From: Bryoerythrophyllum caledonicum
Taxonomy: Eukaryota > Streptophyta > Bryopsida > Pottiales > Pottiaceae
Assembly (NCBI GenBank): GCA_963971425.1
Contig: OZ020522.1
Location: 5,740,168 to 5,804,167 of the forward strand
Reading direction: 5' to 3'
Length of the DNA stretch: 64,000 bases
In this document: piece after piece, positions 36,487-45,922 of the stretch
How the letters are laid out: each line of letters opens with the position of its first letter
Position numbering within the stretch: position 1 is the stretch's first letter
Made by a program: the position numbers and the translations under genes
The notes under the pieces: generated by a model
What the model saw: only the letters and a program-made list of their open reading frames with translations
Database searches by the model: none
Told to the model about the DNA's origin: nothing

Positions 36487-37143
36487 ATGTCTTCACCCGG
36501 ACAATTGGCCAAGGAGGAGCGAGACAAGACCCGTGCACGAGCGGGGAACGCCCATCGGAAGCGGTTGCACGTTCTTTATAATCCCGCAAAGTTGGCTTTT
36601 CGAGGTTGGAAAGACGTATAGGAGCCATGGAGTTTTGATGATTGCGCGAACTTCATCGAGTGGTGCCACATCGACAATGCTTTCCCAGAGGAGCGACACA
36701 ACTATCACCAACACTTCCACAAGTCAAACTTGAAACATTGCGTCGACGAGGCGTTTAAAAATCGATGCATCGAAGTTTATCAAGTGTTGTATGACGTCCC
36801 ATTCGTCAAACGCAACGAAGTAAATCTCTTCATTGCGCGGGGTGTTCATGCGGAGGTGAAGTTGGGTAAGAGAGTGGATTAGTCCACTTTGAAGTCGATG
36901 CCGGGGAAGATTAAAATTCCTTGCCCAAAATATGGAATAATTCCAATGGGATGGCGCAAGTATCCGGAAGGTGGATTGGGCAAGTTCATGACTGTGATGG
37001 ACGACACACCCAGCTACGATATTGACACGTCGAGTTCAAATGTTGACTTCGACGGAACCCACGTTCAAGTCGCAAGCAAAAAGGCACAACCACGTGGTAG
37101 GCTGAGGAGGACCGAACGAGCCCTTCACCAATGTTACTACTGA
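36487..37143 (+). pseudogene. Broken gene of unknown family
   Basis: A plus-strand reading of about 215 codons starts MSSPGQLAKEERDKTRARAG and has coding-like composition throughout (WSFDDCANFIEWCHIDNAFPEE, VNLFIARGVHAEVKLGKRVD). It is interrupted a small number of times, so no protein is expected. There is no recognised domain; a basic tail (RGRLRRTERA) closes it. It sits between long direct repeats, so it may be the cargo or core of an unrecognised mobile element. Confidence 0.4.
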
Positions 37144-37253
37144 CTAGGAGTATTTAAAGGTTTAGGACGTAGCAAAAAAAATTTGCGAACAATACTTTTG
37201 CTCTAAACATTATATGATTTTAAATATCCTTTTTGTTTGTAATGGTACGTTTT

Positions 37254-37838
37254 ATTTAGAGAACTTGCACATTACATTCTACTAGAGGCTTATACTCCGC
37301 TTTATGGATGGAGACTTGCACAACTCCCATGCTATTCACTACTTGATTTATTTTTTTCTTTAATGGTATGTGGTACATTCCTAATCTTTTGTAAGGCACT
37401 TGTGTTTAAAGTATTTATTTAGAGAACTTGCACATTACATTCTACTAGAGGCTTATACAACCCCTTTATGGATGGGGACTTGCATAGCTCCCATGCTATT
37501 CACTACTTGATTTATTTTTTTCTTTAATGGTATGTGGTACATTCCTAATCTTTTGTGGGGCACTTGTGTTTAAAGTATTTATTTAGAGAACTTGCACATT
37601 ACATTCTACTAGAGGCTTATACAACCCCTTTATGGATGGGGACTTGCATAGCTCCCATGCTATTCACTACTTGATTTATTTTTTTCTTTAATGGTATATG
37701 GTACATTCCTAATATTTTGTGGGGCACTTGTGTTTAAAGTTTTTATTTAGAGAACTTACACATTACATTCTACTAGAGGCTTATACAACCCCTTATGGAT
37801 GGGGACTTGTATAGCTCCCATGCTATTCACTACTTGTT
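37254..37838 (+). repeat. Tandem array, 163-164-bp unit, about 3.6 copies
   Basis: The unit starting ATTTAGAGAACTTGCAC begins at 37254, 37417, 37581 and 37745 (the last is partial). Units differ at only a few positions, so the array is recent. Part of the unit (TGCATAGCTCCCATG…TTCACTACTTG) also appears once at about 35473, inside dispersed copy A, the likely source. Confidence 0.9.
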
Positions 37839-37839
37839 T

Positions 37840-38155
37840 TAATAGGGAGCTAATAAAGGTGTTCATTATTGGAGAGCATGCCGTCAAAGGACAAAAGTTG
37901 TACTTTCCATTTAGCCTTCCTTCCTAGACATAATCTGCTTGTTATTTTGAGTGCGTCGCAATCTTGTCAGAACCAAAAATAAGGCACGCTATATTAAAAC
38001 CTCCACCCTCCTCATGGAGAGGAGGAGTGCCTAAGAACCCAAAATGCCCCAAAGGCCTCCTTCTCCTGGGTTGGGGAGACGTCCCCGCCCAAGCCCGGGT
38101 AAGGGCGGGGACGTCTCCGCCCCTCATGGAGATGTCCCCGCCCTAGTGCCACGGT
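37840..38155 (+). repeat. Direct repeat, copy 2, ending in GC-rich palindromic cluster 3
   Basis: Matches 35942-36340 in the same orientation, including AAAAATAAGGCAC and the closing GGGGACGTCTCCGCCCC palindromes at about 38070-38150. Confidence 0.8.
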
Positions 38156-38199
38156 GGCGTGACACGTCCGAATGTGACGTGGCCATCACAGTAAAAATT

Positions 38200-40125
38200 T
38201 CTTACTTGCAAAAAATTATTTGGCGCACTTCAGACAATCCGTCCGAACCGTCTATCCACGCGGTCCCGACCGCCCGTCCGGTTGTCCCGTCCAATCACCT
38301 CAACCCGTCCGTTATGACAACCCTGGACCATGGGGAGATGGTAGGAGGTGTACGGATTTCCACGCTAGGGCGCGGGATGGACGAGTTTAAAGAAAGAGGA
38401 GTACGCCAAGGGGAGGTTCGGGCCCAAGGACGCCAAGAATGGCTATGCCTTGCAAGATTACCTGGAACCCCGTGCCAAATGGGTAGATTCTCATTCCTTG
38501 TACCAATCTTGTATCCTGAGAGATCCACTCGGGTCACTGTCACCCTTGCTAATACATTGTATGGAGCCTACCTGGGGGAGAGGACAGTGAATTGTGCCAT
38601 CATTATGAAGGACGTAGTGCTGAGGTTGACCAAGAGTGTGGGGAGCACCAAACGCTCTCTCATTTGTCCATTCCTGGTCCATCTCTATCCCCACTTCAAG
38701 GAGACTACCCAGGACAAGGACGTGGTGTATGGGACCCAACTCATGTTGAGGAAGCTTGAGGGAACGGAGTCGGAACCAGAGCCAGGATCGGAAGGAGGGA
38801 GCAACGCATCCCAATCGGAGGAGGAAGCATTACCACCCCCCTAGCGACAAAGGCAGTGGCAAGGCGGAGCTCCTTTCATACAGACCAGTGCGGCTCTTCG
38901 AGCGGCAGCCACCAAATCAGCTCTACTCGGAGGTAAGACTTACAAGGCCTCCGAGTTGGTAGAAGCTCTCCGGGTATATGTCGACGACATGGATAGGACT
39001 TTGGGGCGGGTGAGCGGCTTGGTGGGCAATCCACCTAGCCATGGATTGGTGGCAGCAGTCAAGGAGAAGATGGAAGGTACTAGTGACCTCCGCCTCATGG
39101 AGTAGAAGGTTGACCGAATCAACCTCAACATGGCAAAGATAAAGAGTTGGACGGTGGAGGCACAGAAGAGTTGGAAGGGGGCGCTTCTCCAAGCCAATGC
39201 CTCAGCATTAGCGTTACAGCAAGTGGAGGAGGCATTATACTTTCCAATGGATGCAGTGATGAAAGCCAAGATGTTTGATGCCAAGTTCAAGAGAGATGGC
39301 TATATTTCTAGTAAGAGGGTAATTGCTTTTATGGTGGAGCAGACGGTGAAGCTGGAGACAACTTATGCTAATATGAGGATGTTGGTGAGTAACCTCATCC
39401 ATATCCTGCCCAAGGTTGTGGAGGATTCGGATTGCTCAGGCAAGGATGCCGATTGTGGCTTGGAAGCTAATTTGGAGAAGCAAGACTTGGGTGACCAAGA
39501 CCTTCCAGCTAGGAAGGATGTGATTGATCTAGATAGCCCGGTTCTTCCCTCGCGGACTCCACTTATGGGAGTTACTGCTTGCCATTCCCCTTTGGATATC
39601 ACCACGTAGATGCAGAGCGGGAGGAAAGAGAGCACGGGTGCCACGATGGAGCCTCCGTACACAACTCTCCCTCGCCAATTTTTCCTTGGAGACCCCGTTA
39701 GCACCACACCAACCGTTGCTCCTTTGCAGGATATGTCTCCTTTTGGGAAGACCACGAGTGAAAGTTTGGCTTACTTGCACCTTCTAGTGCGGATTGAGGT
39801 CAAGTTCAGACACACCTCCGTACAGGAGACCTTCATTGGGACTCCGAGCCTGGTACCCGCCCTTCCGACCCGGTCCGAGCCCCACCGGAGCACGACTTCC
39901 GTGCTACTCACTCCGAGCGGCCCGGATGCCTCTTTGACTTTGATGGAGGCCTTATCTCGGTCATCCATAACCGGATCGGCACCCTCTTCATCTGCAGATT
40001 TGTTATCACCTCTTGTGACGTTGGCGAAGGCCGCAGCCAATCCGACTTTGAGCAAGAGCACGAAGAAGCGGAAGAGGAGGGAAGAAAAGAGAACACTTGA
40101 GGAGTTGACCCGAAAGGAGGGTTAG
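38200..40125 (+). pseudogene. Broken transposon-associated gene (plant mobile-domain-like N part, coiled coil, basic tail)
   Basis: Three coding-like blocks lie in order. At 38.3-38.84 kb a region with ERSTRVTVTLANTLYGAYLG, MKDVVLRLTKSVG and KRSLICPFLVHLYPHF resembles the 'putative plant transposon protein' domain found in Ty3/Tat-type elements and their derivatives; this is recognition from memory. At 38.93-39.6 kb is a helical, probably coiled-coil stretch (WTVEAQKSWKGALLQANASA). At 39.6-40.12 kb is a Ser/Pro-rich tail ending in a nuclear-signal-like KKRKRREEKR. The gene is interrupted a few times. No LTR or polymerase is attached, so whether it is an element remnant or a former host gene is open. 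Confidence 0.5.
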
Positions 40126-40311
40126 AATCTTAGTTTGTAGGTCACTGTTCACTCTCGGACTTGGCCCCGGATTGAACATGGATTTGACTTGGTTTTGCCT
40201 TGGAATTTGTGTAGATGCCTTTTGACTTGGTGCGTAGAGTTGGTGGGACGGTGGCTGCACCGTCAAGGGTAGTAATGCCGCCATGTTTAGTAGAAGGCAT
40301 CATTTGCTTTG

Positions 40312-40357
40312 GACGTTTGTGTGTGTTTGCTTTCAGTTGCAAACACACACAAACGTC
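40312..40357. repeat. Perfect 19-bp inverted repeat (hairpin)
   Basis: The arms GACGTTTGTGTGTGTTTGC (40312-40330) and complement (40339-40357) are perfect, with an 8-base loop TTTCAGTT. It lies about 190 bp after the end of the preceding gene-like frame, where it could form an RNA hairpin. A partial echo of the loop (TTTGCTTTCAGTT) follows at about 40388. Confidence 0.85.
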
Positions 40358-40499
40358 TTGGCACCTCTCTCCACTGCTTGATGTGTGTATTTGCTTTCAG
40401 TTTAATTTTAAACCTACGCTCTCAAAGACTTCTATAATTGGAGAGCTCGAATTCTATATATGACTGTGAGTACCATTTCAAGTAGTCCGCTCCTCAGTT

Positions 40500-41150
40500 C
40501 GTTCTAACCTTCTCGTTGTTGTTTCCTTGCTCCATCAGTTAGAATAGTTAGATAGGATGGGAATAACAGGTGAGACAACGGGAGGGTTGGAGAGGCGTGA
40601 ATCTGAAATTAATCATTTGTTGTTGTTTCCTTGTGCCATCACCTAGAACTAGTTAAAGTAGGATGGGAATAACAGGTGACACAATAAATGTTTAACAAAT
40701 GACGAGGGAGGAGTGACGGGTGAGGAAGGAGTCTTGATATGTCTTGTGTAACCTATCGGTGGCAAGATGTAGCCAATTGTGAAGACGAATTCTAGATCCC
40801 GGATGCATCAACCTTTGGTCTGATGGTTGATCCATAGAAGTGTGACATTACTTTAGCGTCAAATCTGGTTTCAGCCTTGCCCTTTGTGCGGATGTCTATT
40901 GGGGAGGAGTGAACCCAAGACTACATGTGTTAAAGACTAAGTAGGACCTGGTTTGACCCCTTGTGCGGATATCAATGCGGCTATAACCGATAACTACTCT
41001 AAGAGCTTGGATTATCTTAAAAGAAGGAAGGAGATCCAACTATCCCCTTTGTGCTGATGTCTATTGGAGTAATAGGAGGAGGACTTTGTTCACTAAAGGA
41101 AAGGAGTAGAGTCGGTGGCCCCTTATGCTGATGTCTATGTGGACCAACTA
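40500..41150 (+). repeat. Degenerate short repeats
   Basis: TAGGATGGGAATAACAGGTGA occurs near 40552 and 40661. From 40880 a phrase of the type CCCCTTTGTGCGGATGTCTATTGG recurs four times at about 75-80-bp spacing (near 40880, 40960, 41043 and 41119). There is no coding signal. Confidence 0.6.
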
Positions 41151-41475
41151 GATAATACTCTTTTAGCCGTTCCGAGGTAAAGAAAGGACTAACAGCTCGA
41201 ATGGTAGGTAAGTAAACCACGTGCTTGCCACGAGAGTAGTATTAGTCCTTAAGGCCCAAGCCTTATCCTCCTTAGGAAAGAGAGCCCAGTGAAACCACAA
41301 CCATCCCAAGTGAGTGAATAGTAGTAATCGGAGAGAATGTGAGGAAGAATCGTCGTCACCCATGCAAACACTAAAAATCTCTTTGAGTCGACGGACCATC
41401 GTTCATGGTGATTAAAATCCCTCAGGATACTAAGGTATCCTGAATGTCCATATAGTACTATAGTACATAGGTGTA
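41151..41475. other. No feature seen
   Basis: Unique-looking non-coding DNA between the degenerate repeats and the minisatellite. Confidence 0.4.
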
Positions 41476-42130
41476 GAGTTTCCGTGTTGAGTTTCCGTGT
41501 CGGGTTTTTGTGCTGAGTTTCCATGTTGAGGATCCATGTTGAGGATCCGTGTTGAGGATCCGTGTTGAGGATCCGTGTTGAGGATCCGTGTTGAAGATCC
41601 ATGTTGAGGATCCGTGTTGAGGATCCATGTTGAGGATCCGTGTTGAGGATCCATGTTGAGGATCCGTGTTGAGGATCCGTGTTGAGGATCCGTGTTGAGG
41701 ATCCATGTTGAGGATCCGTGTTGAGGATCCATGTTGAGGATCCGTGTTGAGGATCCATGTTGAGGATCCGTGTTGAGGATCCATGTTGAGGATCCGTGTT
41801 GAGGATCCATGTTGAGGATCCGTGTTGAGGATCCGTGTTGAGTTTCCGTGTTGAGGATCCATGTTGAGTTTCCGTGTTGAGTTTCCGCGTTGAGGATCCG
41901 TGTTGAGTTTCCGTGTTGAGTTTTCGTGTTGAGTTTCCGTGTTGAGTTTTCGTGTTGAGTTTCCGTATCGGGTTTCCGTATTGAGGATTCGTGTCGGATT
42001 TTCGTGTTGAGTTTCCGTGTTGAGGATCCGTGTTGAGTTTTTGTGTTGAGTTTCTGTGTTGAGGATCTATGTTGGATTTCCGTGTTGAGTTTCCGTGTTG
42101 AGTTTCCGTGTTGAGGATCCGTGTTGAGGG
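41476..42130 (-). repeat. 13-bp minisatellite, about 50 units
   Basis: The unit is GAGGATCC(G/A)TGTT, with a second unit type GAGTTTCCGTGTT that dominates towards both ends; the GGATCC type fills the middle (about 41528-41850). The array keeps a strict 13-bp period. Because 13 leaves remainder 1 on division by 3 and the unit has no stop on the minus strand, all three minus frames stay open over much of the array and read the same 13-residue peptide repeat (NTDPQHGSSTRIL) in shifted phase. These long frames are a by-product of the repeat, not evidence for a gene. Confidence 0.95.
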
Positions 42131-43059
42131 TCTCCCCTACGTTCGGGCCAAGTAGGGTCCGCCCTGAGAAATGTTTACCCCTTTGTAACGGTGAATGGGG
42201 TAGTTGGTGAAGATAAACCTAGTTCTTGGAATCTAAACCTTTTTTTTCTTTCTCTTTATGTATCTATTGTGGTATGTTTAGCATTGTATAGATATAGGCT
42301 TGTTGTTAGTCGTTGTAGTTCTCCAGGATTCTCTGTGGGAACGAATACCTTAAGGTGTCTTTTGTATTAAGATGTGAATACTTGCCAACGCGTACTACGA
42401 CACCTAAAAACCAGCATTCACGTAGTATAGAGAAGTAATATGGAGGGAGTCTAGAGATGGTAGAGACTGACTCACAGCTGCCAAGTGAACATCAACACAA
42501 CATGACATGAGATCCCATATAAAGAGATCACCAACTTATAGAATAGATATAGGAACAGATAAGTCATGAATAAGAACACCATATTGTTTATATTATTCAT
42601 TCTATTGTGAAATTTTGGCATTGGAAATAGCCTGACTTAATTGTAGGTACTTTTCATGGCTTCTAACGTGGCCACTATAATCGATATGCCTATTAAGCAA
42701 TTTCGCTAAGAATTCATAAACAAAAACCACTAGTCTTTTGATAATTTTGAAGATGTAGGAAGGTGCATGACGAAGAACCCTCTTCACTCTGTTCATCAGA
42801 GAATCTTGGAACGCATTGCAAATTTGCAGAAGACACCTATATCAAAATTTGGAGGACCATCAAAGAGGCAGTTCCTTATCTCTACTGATCTTTGATAGAT
42901 ATTTTCGACAGATACAAAAAGCCATAGAAAATACGGAATGCTCTTTCTCTAGAAAATGTGGTTCTTTTGTAGTCAAATCTATATATAAGTACTAGAATCC
43001 TTGTCTATTCAGACTTGTGAAATAAAACATAGAATAGACAATTGAACTCACTTGCGAGC
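42131..43059. other. Gene-free flank of the solo LTR
   Basis: A 64-codon minus-strand frame (42602-42796) has no domain. GGTGTC (about 42355) and GACACC (about 42400) bracket a short stretch but are too short to call an element. Confidence 0.35.
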
Positions 43060-45917
43060 TGTCGTAGTCTAGGGATTCGTAATTTTCAAAATTAACCGAA
43101 ATTAACATTAAGCGAGCCCACCTTACGAGATCGTTTCTAGGGATTTTTATTGTGCATCAAACTCTTTAAATTTTAACAACAATTCACACTTAATACCTTA
43201 GCACATCCCGGAGGATGGCTTACTCGGTACCTTAGTAACCGGTAACAAGCAACCACATGTATTTCAGTTAAACTCTGTTGAGCGTCATAGTAGTTTTTCG
43301 GTAAGTTTTTACAGTGCCCAGAAAGTCACTTCCCTCCGTTCTCGCAGTCCAGAGGCCACAATATCCACAATCTAACCCTATACCTTGAAAGTGTTAAAAA
43401 GGTCGCAGCCAGTTTATCGGTCTTCACAATCTACCGGGAACTTGTCTCGGTAAACTGGTCACGCAAGCCCGGGTTCCAACTACAACCACAACCAATGAAT
43501 CAAACCAAGAAGTTAGTACTAAGCAAATTATATAAGCAAGACAACCTTCCACGGGGATTATCGGAACTCATCCACTGCAAGGGTAACAACCCCGAAATTC
43601 TCCGGACTCAAGCTTAGCCGGGATCTCTCTTGGTGTACCGAGAAGGAGGATATCACCCCTCCTTCCCACCAATCCAAACACTTCTCACTTAAAGAAGGCT
43701 ATCAGAAATAGCCGTTGGCTTTTTGGATCCCATCCGATAAAGCAACTCTTACCGGTTCCACCGGTGAAGGGTCTAGAGCATAGATCTCAGAATCTCACTC
43801 CACCTATCTAACCTGGATATTCTACACCCTCAGGAAGTCTCTACTCACACTGAATCACATAGCACACAACAAGTCACAACCTTGCACACCTAGCAAAGAC
43901 ACTCTAGGAGGACTCAACTCTCTCCCGGTCTACTCACACAAGCTCAACAAAGACTCTAGACACAAGCAATGAAGGCAAGACACGAGCAAATCAACAAAGA
44001 GAATAGTACTAAACACAAGAGCCCAAGGCTGCTTAAGTACACAAATGCTACTAGCTATCCTCAAAAACTAGATCCCCAAAAGGTGGAAATGGCATCTAGA
44101 GAGTGCACTAAAGTAAATAGCTACCCTCTAAACTAGATCCCCAAAAGGTGGAAATGGCATCTAGAGAGCACTAAAGCCCATAGCTACCCTTTAAAAGTAG
44201 ATCCACTAAAGAACAAAATGGCATCTAGATTCTAGAATCAAGGGTTGCCTAGTCACCAGTGGATTACCGAAAGACCGGTAAATCGGAAGACTCCCGGTTC
44301 CGGGACCGGTGAACCTTTCCCTAGCAAAAGTAAGTAGCCGGAGAAACCACTCAAGACTCAAGTGGTAGTAACCAGGTGTGCAATGGGCCCCACCGACATT
44401 ACTACTCTCACTTTCGTCTACAAGTCAAACAACTCAACATTATTTCACCAACCGGTGAGACACACACCACATAACATATAACAATTAACACACAACAAAG
44501 ACTCAACCACAGAACTCATCCAGTTGAGTAGAAGACACATAAGGGAGATCCGGAGGAGAGATTGGAAAATCGAGTTTAAAAACTCATCCACTCTCCATAA
44601 ATCTCCCTATTAACTTATCACAAGTTCCGGTCCGACCTGGAAAACATAAATTTACCGGCCAACCAATAAACTTCTCCGGAACACTTGTAAGAACACGTGG
44701 ATGGGAGTATCTCACGTTTCTAACAACACATAAACGAGTCAACACACATGTGGTTTCACAAAGAAGGAAACAAGAAGTAGAAATACAATTTCTATGTGAC
44801 CGGTGAGACCGGGAAATGGATAGAAATTTTGGGCATGACCTAGGGAGGATAGGAGGGTGGAGAAAACTTAAGAGAACTTGCCACAAGGCTTCACAAGATG
44901 GCAAACAATTATAAAGACACACACGTGGAGTCACATATACAAGAACTCACATAAACGGGCTAGATAGAGTCCACCGGGGGACTTTTTCTCTAGACCGGAA
45001 ACATGTGACCCAAATCTTCCCGGGAAGAAAATATGAGGGAAGATCAAACAAGGAGGTTGTGCAACACAAACAAAGGCTAGAGTGTGGCAAGAATCACCTC
45101 TAGATCTTGCTTCTTCCGTGTTGTGCCACCTCTTCTCCAAAAATCCTAGATCCTTCTTGATGTGCACCACTTCTTCTTCTTCTTCTTCTTCCAAAATGTC
45201 CGCCTCTTCTTCTTCATCACAACTCCACATTTTCTTCTTCTTCACGTCCACCTCTTCTTCTTTGCACAAAACCCCAACTTCCTCTTCACAAGACCCTCGA
45301 AAACGATGGATCTTGTGCTCGCAGCACACTCCACCTCCTCGTCTTTTCATCCGAGCTCGTCATTTCCATCCTTGCCGTCGACTTCTCCATTGTCTCTTCA
45401 TCTCCTCACTCGATACCCAATTGATGCCGGTAGCCTGGTGATACCCAGTACCCGATTGGTACCCGGTACGAACCATTGAAATTTTATTTTTTTCTTTATT
45501 TTCATGTTTTTCTTCTTTTTATATTTTGTTCCATACAATTAAATCCTTACTCTTTTGAATAAGAATTTATGCTACAACAACAACAAAAGAAATATCTAAC
45601 TAACTTCTATCGACTCTAACTACATTCTTGACTTAACTTAATTAATTAGAATTATGGTGATTTTAGAAATACATCCCGGAATCTCTTCCGAGTGTGTAAT
45701 ATTTTGTTTTCCGGGATTTAACTAGTGAAATTAAGACCCGCTCTTGTCACCATAATTAACCTAATTAACTACTTAAGTTTTTTTCTAATTATGCTAATCA
45801 CTATCTAATCTAATTCTACCCAACTCTAACTACTTTTCTACTTAACTAGGGCAAAAATTACTAATTTAACTAATTTTTTTGGTAGGGGCCACCCAATGGG
45901 AGTTTTAGACTCCCACA
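43060..45917 (+). mobile_element. Solo LTR (2.9 kb), same family as 21918-25335
   Basis: The boundaries are TGTCGTAG…ACTCCCACA, with a perfect 5-bp target duplication CGAGC at 43055-43059 and 45918-45922. In reverse complement it aligns with the 22-kb copy from end to end, including the terminal TAGTCTAGG/CTAATCTAG block and the closing GGGAGT…ACTCCC hairpin. It is about 560 bp shorter, by internal deletions or expansions. A TTC-rich tract lies at 45.15-45.30 kb. There is no internal coding sequence of a retroelement. Confidence 0.92.
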
Positions 45918-45922
45918 CGAGC

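Noticed and set aside
37254-37838. Regularly spaced repeats considered as a CRISPR-like array
   Set aside because: The unit is a continuous 164-bp tandem repeat without unique spacers, in a eukaryotic genome.
41249-41862. Three long overlapping minus-strand frames of a Gln/His/Ser-rich repeat protein
   Set aside because: They are the three phases of a 13-bp minisatellite without stops; no start context, flanking coding sequence or family supports a gene.
45162-45479. Phe/Ser-rich frame
   Set aside because: Translation of TTC repeats inside the solo LTR.
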